Shown piece after piece: positions 9,446 through 17,516 of a DNA stretch of 64,000 nt. The first letter of the stretch is position 1. The number at the start of each line of letters is the position of its first letter. The notes beneath the pieces were generated by a model. That model saw only the letters and a program-made list of their open reading frames with translations. It was not told where the DNA came from and searched no databases. The position numbers and the translations under genes are program-made. Source of the stretch: Brevibacillus sp. DP1.3A (GTDB lineage Bacteria > Bacillota > Bacilli > Brevibacillales > Brevibacillaceae); the NCBI RefSeq assembly GCF_013284245.2, contig NZ_CP085876.1, positions 1,791,501 to 1,855,500 of the forward strand, in the 5' to 3' direction.

Positions 9446-9840
9446 ACATTCACCTTTTTTCTGAAAAAAATTTTAAAAAGTTCATGACTTACTAAAATGG
9501 GACGATTTACCTATAAATGTTTGTTCGTATAAAAGATCGGTTTCCTATTGCCGATGTATATAAAAGTTAATAACACCCATTTTTGTAAATATGAGGTGAA
9601 TGCATAATACTCCCCAGCGGCAACTAGGGAGAAATATCTATCAGTCCTTGTGCTTCTTTCCTAGTAAGAGAGTGGACAAGACGAGGCTTATCCCTATTTT
9701 TTCGAAGACCTAGGAAAGGAGACTCTGTGTCTTCAGCATAAAACGGAAATCCAAGAAAAGGAATATTAGTGGAATAAAATGGGTCTAAATACTGAGAATG
9801 GTCGCAGAGGCATAGGGAATTTGTCACAATCCGCGGAATG

Positions 9841-9868
9841 TTGACAAATAATGCGGGCAAAGTTTAAT
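9841..9868 (+). promoter_or_regulatory. Candidate SigA promoter for the sheath operon
   Basis: TTGACA (perfect -35) and TTTAAT (5 of 6, -10) are separated by 16 bp, 127 bp before the sheath ATG. The rest of the 550-bp divergent gap (9446-9995) is AT-rich leader sequence with a direct repeat of AGTAGGACT near 9932 and 9953. I see no supported gene in it. Confidence 0.5.
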
Positions 9869-9995
9869 TTAAAGGCAAGATTTTTTGTTTGTTTTTGGTA
9901 TAAATGTCACGATTTGTATCTTTATTCGTGGAGTAGGACTCATCATCTATCAAGTAGGACTAAGTGGTTATGTAGACAACAGAAAGGGGCCATTT

Positions 9996-12164
9996 ATGGA
10001 CATTATTAACCAGACCAACCGAACCATGCTGTTCGAAGAGATCAATCCGGAAAAATTGGACCTGATCACCATTGTTGGAGATGTAAAAGGCATCGACAGT
10101 CTCAGCGACGACAAGATCAAGGAGATCAACGAGCATCTCCTCGTTCGCAGCTTCGATGAATTTTTGGACAAGTTTTCCCCAAGTGTGTATTCGTTCTACA
10201 ATGCAGCGAACCAAAAAGTGATGTACACCTTGAAAAAGCCTGACGGAATTGCAGAGGATGCGATTTCCGAGATCAAGATCGATCAGAGCAACGACTTCTT
10301 GAAAATGCTGTTTACCCTGATTGATACGAAGCGTAGCCAAGGTATCACCAACGTGGATTTCAAATTCGAGAATTTGCTCGATATGATTTCCCCGAAAAAA
10401 GTGATGGATGACATCCGTCAGGTGCGCAAAGAGATTCACTACTTGTACGGTCATTACGAAAAGCTCGATGATGGCGATCCGAAGAAGCTCGATCTCGGTG
10501 ACAAGCTGAACACGATGTTCGAGGATGCGAGCAAAAACTACAACAACGTCATGGCGATGCTGCCGCTGGCGATTGAAGATATCAAAACACGACTGCTCTT
10601 GGGCGGCGCACAAGAGGAGAATCAATCCGAAGCGATTCAGATCGGGATGCTGACGATTGGGGAAGACGGAGAACTGAAGATCATCGAGGCACCGAAGAGT
10701 GACAGCCGCGAGCTGATGGTTCTCGATGAAAACAGTGGAAACGGACTGATGAACGTTTTCGAAGAGGATTACGAGTCGATCACAGAGACGCCATCCTCCT
10801 ATGTAAAAGATCTCGTGGTGCGCACCTTCTGCCCGCTGCCGACGGTACATACCGAAGTCAACATTGAGACAGAAGTACAGAACTACAATACGTATCTGGA
10901 GTTTTACAAAAACGCCAAGGACGACTTCGTAAAAACGGTGAAGCCTTTGGTCGAGAAAATTTTGGGCGTGAAGATGTTCTTCGATCAGTACGTGACCAAG
11001 AACAAAGGCATGCAGCCAGCTATGGTGATCACGAATACGAAGCTCGACATGCTCGTGAAGTCCAGCAACATTCCACGTCTGGAGACTTATCTGAACACGG
11101 TCAACGCGAAAAACGACTTCACGGATACGATCTGGTTCGGAATCGTGCCATCGGTTGATATGGATTCCGCTGGAAAAGCACAAGTGACTCGCGAGCGTTT
11201 CCGTGGGAACGAAAAAGTCGTCAAGCAGGACGGCAATACGATGGAATCGCTCACCATGCTGCTTCAAGTCGTCAAGGACTTCAAGGTACAAGTGTTCTTC
11301 AGCTTCAGTACAGGTGAAGAGACGACCTTCAACAGCATGGCGACAGCGGGTATTGATAAATACATCGACAAGTGCGGAATCCTGGTGCGCAAAGAATTCA
11401 GCGAATTCGCTATCCCGTGTATTCCGAACTTCACGATTATTCCGAAAGATAAATCAGGAGTTGTCATCGACAGCAGAATGCTGCAAACCGAAGACGGCGT
11501 GAAGCTGTCCCAGGAAAAAGAAGACATCCTGAAGCTGTGGATCGAGGGTGTTTACGTCGGTGCCAGCTATGTAGCTGCTGGTGTCGTGGCAGCATACCAG
11601 TGTCCAGAGTACTTGCGCGAAACATTCAAAGTGGTTAGCCGCGAATATCCGGGTGTGCGCTTTGACATCGAAGCAGGTGAAAATGGACTGCGCGCTATCA
11701 CCACAATGGCCAAAGAAATCTCTGGCTTCACCAACAACATCAAAGATTCCATCAACCGCAAAAACTTTGGATTCGTCTTCTCTTCGGAAAATGCACAAAT
11801 CCAAGGCAAAGATATCAAGCGCATCACGGTGTACAAGGCACGCAGCCTCGCCATGGCAGAGGACGGCTTTGATTCCATCTACAAAACACTGGTCAGCACC
11901 TATATCGAGCGGATTCTCCGCTTCCAGACGGGTGATTTCAAACACGATAACATCGTGAAGTTCTTCAGTAACAATCCGAGCAGCCAAAAAAGCAAATGGC
12001 TGGGCACACGCGGCTTCGTGAACTCCATCATTCACGATGGTGATGACATGAGCTACATCATCGATGATAAGAGCAATCTGTGCCATATCGATCTGGTGTT
12101 CAACGGCAATGTGAAAAACCTGGAGGTCACCATCACCAAAGGAACGACTCCGGTCAAAGCATAG
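9996..12164 (+). CDS. Contractile sheath protein (TssB/TssC-like, single chain)
   Basis: This 722-residue protein reads as a contractile-tail sheath subunit. The C-terminal two thirds carry sheath-like features: LWIEGVYVGASYVAAGVVAAYQ, KNFGFVFSSENAQIQGKD (the archaeal/T6SS-type domain around the ATPase-free core) and a last segment HIDLVFNGNVKNLEVTITKG, like the C-terminal strand that sheath subunits exchange. The first 180 residues resemble the small sheath subunit TssB (SFDEFLDKFSPSVYSFYN, FENLLDMISPKKVMDDIRQVRKEI). Total length is close to TssB plus TssC. I chose ATG 9996 with AAAGGGG 4-9 nt upstream; the frame extends to 9885 without a ribosome site. The tube gene lies 150 bp downstream. 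The sheath role is inferred from pattern and context, since no profile search was possible. Confidence 0.75.
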   Translation: MDIINQTNRTMLFEEINPEKLDLITIVGDVKGIDSLSDDKIKEINEHLLVRSFDEFLDKFSPSVYSFYNAANQKVMYTLKKPDGIAEDAISEIKIDQSNDFLKMLFTLIDTKRSQGITNVDFKFENLLDMISPKKVMDDIRQVRKEIHYLYGHYEKLDDGDPKKLDLGDKLNTMFEDASKNYNNVMAMLPLAIEDIKTRLLLGGAQEENQSEAIQIGMLTIGEDGELKIIEAPKSDSRELMVLDENSGNGLMNVFEEDYESITETPSSYVKDLVVRTFCPLPTVHTEVNIETEVQNYNTYLEFYKNAKDDFVKTVKPLVEKILGVKMFFDQYVTKNKGMQPAMVITNTKLDMLVKSSNIPRLETYLNTVNAKNDFTDTIWFGIVPSVDMDSAGKAQVTRERFRGNEKVVKQDGNTMESLTMLLQVVKDFKVQVFFSFSTGEETTFNSMATAGIDKYIDKCGILVRKEFSEFAIPCIPNFTIIPKDKSGVVIDSRMLQTEDGVKLSQEKEDILKLWIEGVYVGASYVAAGVVAAYQCPEYLRETFKVVSREYPGVRFDIEAGENGLRAITTMAKEISGFTNNIKDSINRKNFGFVFSSENAQIQGKDIKRITVYKARSLAMAEDGFDSIYKTLVSTYIERILRFQTGDFKHDNIVKFFSNNPSSQKSKWLGTRGFVNSIIHDGDDMSYIIDDKSNLCHIDLVFNGNVKNLEVTITKGTTPVKA

Positions 12165-12314
12165 CACTGATCCCCTGGAGAGCTGTTTATGAAACTTTTT
12201 GACACATTACGCAGGTGGTTAGAGGTGTGTTTTCCAAAACGCACCCTTACACATAAGCCTCGAAGCCAATCAGGTAATTCGAGAGCAAGATTTCATTTCA
12301 AGGAGGTTTTATTC

Positions 12315-12740
12315 ATGGGTTTTCGACTCAAAGTAGAAGGTTCTGAAACAATTGAGCTGGGCATGGACAACATTCAGACAGTAAAGTACGACACTGACAC
12401 GCCAGACGATTCCAACGCGCGCTCCACAGATGTGGGTGCAACACTGAAACTGACTGGCAAAATCATCACTGCAACAGATGGTGACAGTGCGGATGACACC
12501 ATGAAGCTGGCTCTCTGGTCTTTGGTACCAGCAGAAAAAGCGGATTGCTACCGCAAAGTAACATTGGAAGTAATCGCTGCTGATCAAGTGATCCGCAAAA
12601 TCTACTTCCCGAACGCATTCGTAGTAGATTACAACGAGAGCTTCGGTGATACCGAGGGTGTAGGAACATTCAGCATCTTCATCAAGCAAAAGAAAGACAA
12701 AACCGAACTCACCAAAATCGAAGGCGGCTACGCTGTTTAG
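12315..12740 (+). CDS. Tail tube protein (Hcp-like)
   Basis: A 141-residue beta-rich protein (MGFRLKVEGSETIELGMDN... TLKLTGKI... VTLEVIAADQVIRKIYFPNAFVVDYNESFGDTEGVGTFSIFIKQKK) with the size and strand pattern of the Hcp/phage tail-tube fold. FPNAFVVDYNESF followed by GTFSIFI resembles the last strands of tube subunits, which stack as hexamer rings inside the sheath. I chose ATG 12315 because AGGAGG sits 8 nt upstream; an in-frame start at 12189 would add 42 basic residues absent from tube proteins, but cannot be excluded. It directly follows the sheath gene, the usual order. A strong hairpin follows it, which fits a need for many more copies than the next gene products. Confidence 0.75.
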   Translation: MGFRLKVEGSETIELGMDNIQTVKYDTDTPDDSNARSTDVGATLKLTGKIITATDGDSADDTMKLALWSLVPAEKADCYRKVTLEVIAADQVIRKIYFPNAFVVDYNESFGDTEGVGTFSIFIKQKKDKTELTKIEGGYAV

Positions 12741-12763
12741 GTTTTGAGAGAAGTAAGGTAGGA

Positions 12764-12802
12764 AGAGCCGTATCTCGAAAGCCGTGTTCGAGGTACGGCT
12801 CT
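12764..12802 (+). promoter_or_regulatory. Stable hairpin after the tube gene, no T run
   Basis: AGAGCCGTATCTCGAA and TTCGAGGTACGGCTCT form a 16-bp stem with one G-U pair. No T tract follows, so it is more likely an mRNA-stabilising or processing hairpin, or a weak attenuator, than a full terminator. Confidence 0.7.
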
Positions 12803-12842
12803 ACAAAATAACCAAAATCATTGCCAGACAGAGGGTGCGAGA

Positions 12843-13295
12843 ATGAAAAATTATTACGAGATTCTGGGGCTAACCAAACAAGCTTCCACGAATGACATCA
12901 AAAAAGCATACCGTCAACTGGCAAAGCAGCATCATCCGGATGTCAATGCCGGGAGCAGTGAGTCAGAGCGAATCTTTAAAGAAATTACCGAGGCCTATCA
13001 GACATTGCAGGACTCAGCCTTGCGCGAGGCGTACGACGCGCGCTACGAAGCTTTTCAGCAAAAGAAACAACAACAGACCAGCCATACAAGCAGCACAAAA
13101 CAAGGACAAAGCAAACAGCAAGCACAGTCTGCAGCGGGTGTGAACTTCGAAGATTTAGGGAGCACCTTTGAACGATTTTTTGGTTTTCATCCGAAGACAG
13201 GCGAGATTAATCCAAACACCATGAAATCCGAAAAGAAAAATCCACTGGATACGACGGATATGTTTGAACAGTTTTTCCGCACGAAGAAAAAATAA
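12843..13295 (+). CDS. J-domain co-chaperone
   Basis: The 150-residue protein starts with a complete J domain (residues 1-70: [22 protein letters not shown], the HPD motif in QHHPDVNAG, then [13 protein letters not shown]). It lacks the Gly/Phe-rich, zinc-finger and C-terminal substrate domains of DnaJ, so it is a small specialised type III J protein. After a Gln/Ser-rich linker it ends with a distinct motif ([18 protein letters not shown] ... TDMFEQFF). J proteins stimulate Hsp70 ATPases, and a large Hsp70/actin-fold ATPase is encoded at 19528 in the same locus. I infer that the pair works on sheath or spike proteins. GAGGGTG lies 5 nt before the ATG. Confidence 0.9.
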   Translation: MKNYYEILGLTKQASTNDIKKAYRQLAKQHHPDVNAGSSESERIFKEITEAYQTLQDSALREAYDARYEAFQQKKQQQTSHTSSTKQGQSKQQAQSAAGVNFEDLGSTFERFFGFHPKTGEINPNTMKSEKKNPLDTTDMFEQFFRTKKK

Positions 13296-13425
13296 AATGG
13301 AAAAATCGGGCTTGGTTGACAGCTCTTTCATGACATAGAGGTAGTAGCAACCTGCTCCTGTCTTTGGATGGATGTCCATACATACACCATTCTCCCAAAG
13401 CTCGGAGCATTTTTCTTACAAGGAA

Positions 13426-13591
13426 GTTCAAAAATTCGTCTTTTGATCACGAAGTCATTCTCGAAGTTAATTCGGCATCGAAAGTTACGTTCACCTTTGA
13501 AGTCCGGTGCTCATGTAGGTCCCCTACACTGCGCTCCTCCTTCTTCAGGTTCACGTAACTTTCGCGGTGCTGAAAAGACAAATTTTTGAAC
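13426..13591. repeat. Intergenic inverted-repeat element (MITE-like)
   Basis: The 332-bp gap before the FHA gene contains 19-bp outer arms (13426-13444 GTTCAAAAATTCGTCTTTT and 13573-13591, one mismatch). Inner arms around CGAAAGTTACGT and ACGTAACTTTCG flank a small central hairpin GTAGGTCCCCTAC. It interrupts an otherwise tightly packed gene set and is probably a dispersed intergenic repeat. The rest of the gap shows no supported gene. Confidence 0.65.
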
Positions 13592-13627
13592 AAGAGCATT
13601 TTGAGGTAGTTGATTGGGGGGAAAGAT

Positions 13628-14182
13628 GTGGCGAAGAAAAAAGGGTACCAAAAGTCCATCAGAGTGAAGCTCATAGAGCTGCTGATTTCCATTCTTGTGA
13701 TTAGTGCACTCATTTATGTCTTTGGTTATACGGACAGCAACGCTCTGAAAATTTTTACAGGAATTGCCTTCGGACTCTTTTTGTTCGGGGTCATTATCGT
13801 CAGATTCGGAAGCCCCGACGAACCGGAGCCAAAGAAAGAGGATGGCGTCACCAAACTGGTTCTATTAGATGAAGAGGGAGAGAGCGTGAAGGAGTGGTTC
13901 ATCCAAGGGGAGACATCCCTTTTGATCGGCAAAAGCTCCGCGCAAAACGAGGTCGACATCGACTTGGCGGACGCGGAATACGCTGCCTTGATCAGCAAGC
14001 AGCATGCGGTTCTGAATCAAGCGTCTGGGGACTGGTTCATCGAGGATATTCATTCCAAAAACGGCACAGGCATCAAGCAGCCGAACAAACGCGACAAGAG
14101 CAAGCTGGAGATTGAACAGCCGCATAAAGTTAAGGCTGGCGACGTCATTTACATAGCTAATACCCGCTTATTGCTGAAATAA
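13628..14182 (+). CDS. Membrane FHA-domain protein
   Basis: The 184-residue protein has two hydrophobic helices near the N terminus (LIELLISILVISALIYVFGY and IFTGIAFGLFLFGVIIVRF), a short acidic linker, and a C-terminal FHA domain (about 80-184). The FHA motifs are plain: LLIGKSSAQNEVDIDL, ISKQHAVL (phosphothreonine-contacting Ser and His), WFIEDIHSKNGTGI and KAGDVIYIANTRLLL. FHA domains bind phosphothreonine peptides, so this protein can recruit targets of the kinase at 6499 to the membrane. GTG 13628 is preferred because GGGGGGAAA sits just upstream. A longer frame starts at TTG 13610. Confidence 0.88.
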   Translation: MAKKKGYQKSIRVKLIELLISILVISALIYVFGYTDSNALKIFTGIAFGLFLFGVIIVRFGSPDEPEPKKEDGVTKLVLLDEEGESVKEWFIQGETSLLIGKSSAQNEVDIDLADAEYAALISKQHAVLNQASGDWFIEDIHSKNGTGIKQPNKRDKSKLEIEQPHKVKAGDVIYIANTRLLLK

Positions 14183-14251
14183 CAACGGGGTAAACATCGC
14201 TTTTACACATATATATCGTCCTTGCACGGAACGAAACGGGGGAGCAGAAGA

Positions 14252-14782
14252 ATGAGTTTGACAAGATGCGCGAATGGTCACATGTTTAGCACCAGAAAAC
14301 ACGGAAGCATCTGCCCTTATTGCAGTATGGTCGTTGAGCCTGGGGCGAAACCGGACAACAAAGCACCAGCGAGAGTGGCAGACGACGATAAGACGATGCC
14401 GTACCTGGGGGAAACAGAAGGAATTGAGCCTGTTACCGGCTGGCTGGTATGTATTGAGGGGCCACAACAAGGTCAAGATTACCGCATTATGGCGGAGAAG
14501 AACTTCATCGGTCGCGCAGAGGATATGCATATCCGAATCGTCGGAGACAACACGATCTCTCGCCGCAATCATGCGGTGATTGTCTACGATCCGAAAAAAC
14601 GCAACTTTTACTTGCTCCCGGGTGATGCGTCCGGGCTTGCCTATCATAACAATGAAGCGGTGTACACACCAGTCGAGCTCACTGCGTACGATGTGCTCCA
14701 GCTCGGAAAGAGTACCTTTATTTTCATCCCGCTGTGCGGTGTTCACTTCGAGTGGGACAACTCCAACAAAGGCAAGGAATGA
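14252..14782 (+). CDS. Zinc-ribbon plus FHA-domain protein
   Basis: The 176-residue soluble protein begins with a zinc-ribbon-like segment (RCANGHMFSTRKHGSICPYC, ligands C, H, C, C) and carries an FHA domain at about 85-170 (FIGRAEDMHIRI, ISRRNHAVIVY, FYLLPGDASGLAY, ELTAYDVLQLGKSTFIFI). FHA proteins read phosphothreonine. In type VI systems the FHA protein Fha1 is the phospho-target that switches assembly on, and this gene is a candidate for that role. ATG 14252 has GGGGGAG 8 nt upstream. Its stop overlaps the start of the phosphatase gene (ATGATGA), which indicates translational coupling. Confidence 0.87.
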   Translation: MSLTRCANGHMFSTRKHGSICPYCSMVVEPGAKPDNKAPARVADDDKTMPYLGETEGIEPVTGWLVCIEGPQQGQDYRIMAEKNFIGRAEDMHIRIVGDNTISRRNHAVIVYDPKKRNFYLLPGDASGLAYHNNEAVYTPVELTAYDVLQLGKSTFIFIPLCGVHFEWDNSNKGKE

Positions 14783-15627
14783 TGAGCATGTTTCAACAGG
14801 GCGCAATCCCGTATCTGGTCGTCCTTGGCGTGATCATTGCCATTACTCTTTTGTTTCGTCTACGTGCAGCTTTGATCCGGCAAGAAAAGAATCCTGTCAT
14901 CCAGATCGGAAATGGACAGACGATCGGTAGACGAGAAGAGCAGGATGATTACTTTTCTACGGCAACATCGTCTCATGGGACGATTGCGGTCTTGGCTGAT
15001 GGAATCAGTGGACTGGCTAACGGCAGACTTGCTTCAACGCTTGCCGTGACTACTTTTATCCGTGAGTTTACAAAGCTGGACAATCCGAAGCATATGTCCC
15101 TCTTCTTTTCACGTGCAGCTTCCCTTGCGAATTCGGAGATTTTGCAGACACTGAGAGGAAGTCGGGGTGGGACAACGCTGGTAGCTGGCGTAATCGTCGA
15201 GGACAAGCTGTACTGGGGAGCGGTTGGGGACAGTATCATTACCGTTTTCCGGAACGGAGAATTCATCCCGATCAATCAAAAAGACATTTATGAGTCGGTG
15301 CTGGAGGCGCGTTTTCTGTCCGGTGAGATTACGAAGGACGAGGCGTTGGAGCATCCGCAGAAAAAACAGCTGATCAACTACTTGGGCTACGAGAGTTTTC
15401 AAAATATCGAAATTGGCCGTGAGCCGTTTCCGCTTGAGAAGGGAGACAAGGTCATTCTCTGTAGTGACGGCGTCTACGATACGTTAACCGAGATGGAGCT
15501 GGAGCAGATTTTGTTCCAAAAAATCGCTGCCCATGACGCGGCTGACCAAATCATTGAAGCGGTGGAAAGCAAGCAAAAAGCCAATCAGGACAACGCAACC
15601 ATTCTCATCCTGGAAAAAGGCTGGTAA
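14779..15627 (+). CDS. PP2C-type Ser/Thr phosphatase, membrane anchored
   Basis: The 282 residues show one N-terminal membrane helix (PYLVVLGVIIAITLLFRL) and a PP2C catalytic domain with intact metal-binding aspartates: GRREEQDDYF, VLADGISG, GGTTL, WGAVGDS, LCSDGVYD and QDNATILIL. It would remove phosphate from the kinase targets, parallel to PppA of the type VI threonine-phosphorylation pathway, and the anchor keeps it at the membrane with the FHA protein. The ATG at 14779 overlaps the stop codon of the FHA gene. The next gene encodes a catalytically dead relative. Confidence 0.92.
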   Translation: MMSMFQQGAIPYLVVLGVIIAITLLFRLRAALIRQEKNPVIQIGNGQTIGRREEQDDYFSTATSSHGTIAVLADGISGLANGRLASTLAVTTFIREFTKLDNPKHMSLFFSRAASLANSEILQTLRGSRGGTTLVAGVIVEDKLYWGAVGDSIITVFRNGEFIPINQKDIYESVLEARFLSGEITKDEALEHPQKKQLINYLGYESFQNIEIGREPFPLEKGDKVILCSDGVYDTLTEMELEQILFQKIAAHDAADQIIEAVESKQKANQDNATILILEKGW

Positions 15628-15647
15628 CGGGGGAGCGGGTAGTACGA

Positions 15648-17516
15648 ATGAGAAAGGACAACAGTGAATTCATTACCGGGTTTCTATCCGAATCAGGCAG
15701 CTTCGTTCGCAACAAGGATTACTTTGCCTTCGCCGAGCTGGATGATATCGCGTGCTGGGTAATCGCCCGCGGATTAGACAACGATCAGGAAGTAGAAAGT
15801 GCAGAGTTGGCGGCCAAAAGCGTTCTGGGCTACTTTTTGCAGAAGCCGTCCATTTCGCGTTATCGTATTCGCCGCTATTTGCAGGAGGCCCATCGTGTCC
15901 TGCAAGCCGAGAGCCATCGCGTTAGACTAAAGGCGAGCTTGACTGTAATCGTAACGGACTATGCCAGAGTGAGGTACGGGGTCGCTGGTAACACCCGGCT
16001 GTATCAGTTTCGCAATGGCCGACTGCAATGGCAGAGCAAGGATCAGAGTCTCGCCCAACAGATGGTGGATGGGGAGGAAATCGCAGAGGACACACTTGAT
16101 CAGCACGAGGAGCGCCATAATCTCTTGAGCTATTTGGGGACACCCAATGAATTTCGTCCGTTTGTCTCCAAGAAGCTCCCACTCTATGACGGTGATGTTT
16201 TTCTGCTTGCCACCCCTGGTCTGTGGGAGAAGGTAAATCCGGCCGAGATGCAGGACGGGCTTCAAGAGGCGAAAGATCCTGAAGCCTGGATCGATACGTT
16301 GGAAGACGTGCTTTTGAGCAAACAAGAGCATGTCGTTCAAAACTACACGGTAGCCGCTATTTTTGCGAACAAAATTTTCAAGACAGATCCGCAAAAAAAA
16401 TGGCGGATTATCAAACGGGTGGCACTCATCCTTCTCGTGCTTGCCTTGGCTGGAGGCGGGGCTCTGCTGTTCAAGATGAAGGAAGCGGAGCGCATCGCGG
16501 ATGCTGCGACAGGGATGTTTGAGCATGAAACCGCCGGAGACGCTTTCATTGCGGAGAGCGATTATCCGAAGGCACTCAAGGCATACAGCGATGCCAGAAA
16601 TGCTGCAAATATCGTCAAAAACAAAATTCAGGCCACTCTCTTGGCGAAAAAAATCCGTATTACACAGTTGATCGTGGATGGAGATACGGCTGTAAAAGAT
16701 GAACAGTATGCCAAAGCATTGGAGAAGTACGACAAGGCGCTCAAGGAAATGAAAGGGCGCGAAGATTTTAACGAACCGGAGATTTTGGAGAAGAAAGAAA
16801 AGACACAATCGTATGTGCTCGTCATGCAATGGAAAAAGGAAGGCGATCTCTTGTTTGAGGCGCAAGATTACGCTGGTGCAGAAGCCTATTACCAAAAGGC
16901 GCGCAAGCTGGCGCTGGAAACGTCCTTTGTAACAGGAGAAAAGGAGCTTCGCACCAAGCTGGACGAGGTAGCTTCCAAAAAGACTGGTATCGATAAGGAA
17001 AAGAAGACTCTCGATGGCGACAAGCTGGAGAAGCAAGGCGATGAGAGCTATGCGGCGCAAGACTTCGAGGGAGCGATCCAATCGTATACGCTGGCGCAGG
17101 AAATTTATCAGGAGATTGGCGTGCTGGAGAAAGTTTTGGCGGTGGAACGCAAGGTGACAAAGGCAGAGGAGAAGCTGAATCCTCCTGCTGCTCCGCCTTC
17201 GGCAGGTGCGCCAGCAGGCCAGCCACCTGTGCAAGGGACGAGTGCTGCGAGTCAACCTCAGGCAGTTCAGGTGAATCAAACGGCACCGGTTAACCAGACG
17301 GCTCCGATTAACCCAACTACCCCGGTGAACCAGACAGTCCCAGGCAATCCGGTGGCTCCAACGTACCAGCCAGTTCCGGCGCCCCAAGTAGCGCCGACCA
17401 ATCAAGCAGTTCCGCCAGCCGCGACAGCTCCGGCGACTCAGTCAGTTCAGCCACCGCAAGCTAATCCACCAGCTACAGCCAATCCGACACAGGAGGAGGC
17501 AGCGAAAACGCCATGA
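15648..17516 (+). CDS. Membrane PP2C pseudophosphatase with TPR-like and Pro-rich tail
   Basis: The 622-residue protein has three parts. Residues 1-245 have a PP2C layout (LKASLTVIVTDYARVRYGVAGNTRLYQF), but key acidic residues are lost: DG becomes GLDND, the SDG motif becomes ATPGLWE, and the final DN motif becomes QN. A transmembrane helix at about 255-275 follows. The outer or second half has repeated helical pairs of TPR type (YPKALKAYSDARNAA, YAKALEKYDKAL, YAGAEAYYQKARKLA, FEGAIQSYTLAQEIY). A tail of about 110 residues has VNQTAPVNQTAP-type repeats rich in Pro, Ala and Gln, typical of cell-wall-spanning segments. It could be a phosphoprotein scaffold and envelope anchor. The order with the true phosphatase suggests duplication. 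Confidence 0.8.
   Translation: MRKDNSEFITGFLSESGSFVRNKDYFAFAELDDIACWVIARGLDNDQEVESAELAAKSVLGYFLQKPSISRYRIRRYLQEAHRVLQAESHRVRLKASLTVIVTDYARVRYGVAGNTRLYQFRNGRLQWQSKDQSLAQQMVDGEEIAEDTLDQHEERHNLLSYLGTPNEFRPFVSKKLPLYDGDVFLLATPGLWEKVNPAEMQDGLQEAKDPEAWIDTLEDVLLSKQEHVVQNYTVAAIFANKIFKTDPQKKWRIIKRVALILLVLALAGGGALLFKMKEAERIADAATGMFEHETAGDAFIAESDYPKALKAYSDARNAANIVKNKIQATLLAKKIRITQLIVDGDTAVKDEQYAKALEKYDKALKEMKGREDFNEPEILEKKEKTQSYVLVMQWKKEGDLLFEAQDYAGAEAYYQKARKLALETSFVTGEKELRTKLDEVASKKTGIDKEKKTLDGDKLEKQGDESYAAQDFEGAIQSYTLAQEIYQEIGVLEKVLAVERKVTKAEEKLNPPAAPPSAGAPAGQPPVQGTSAASQPQAVQVNQTAPVNQTAPINPTTPVNQTVPGNPVAPTYQPVPAPQVAPTNQAVPPAATAPATQSVQPPQANPPATANPTQEEAAKTP

Noticed and set aside
9624-9860. 78-residue minus-strand frame in the kinase/VWA-sheath divergent gap
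   Set aside because: No ribosome site and no family pattern; it lies across the probable promoter region.
9960-11291. 443-residue open frame on the minus strand inside the sheath gene
   Set aside because: It is antisense to a clear coding gene, is His/Gln/Leu-rich without domain pattern and lacks a ribosome site.
12189-12314. N-terminal extension of the tube protein from ATG 12189
   Set aside because: AGGAGG before ATG 12315 is much stronger and the extension is basic and unlike tube proteins. It is kept only as an alternative.
15927-17405. 492-residue open frame on the minus strand
   Set aside because: It is a shadow of the pseudophosphatase gene, with an Arg/Cys/Leu-rich composition caused by the opposite-strand codons of the TPR and Pro-rich parts.
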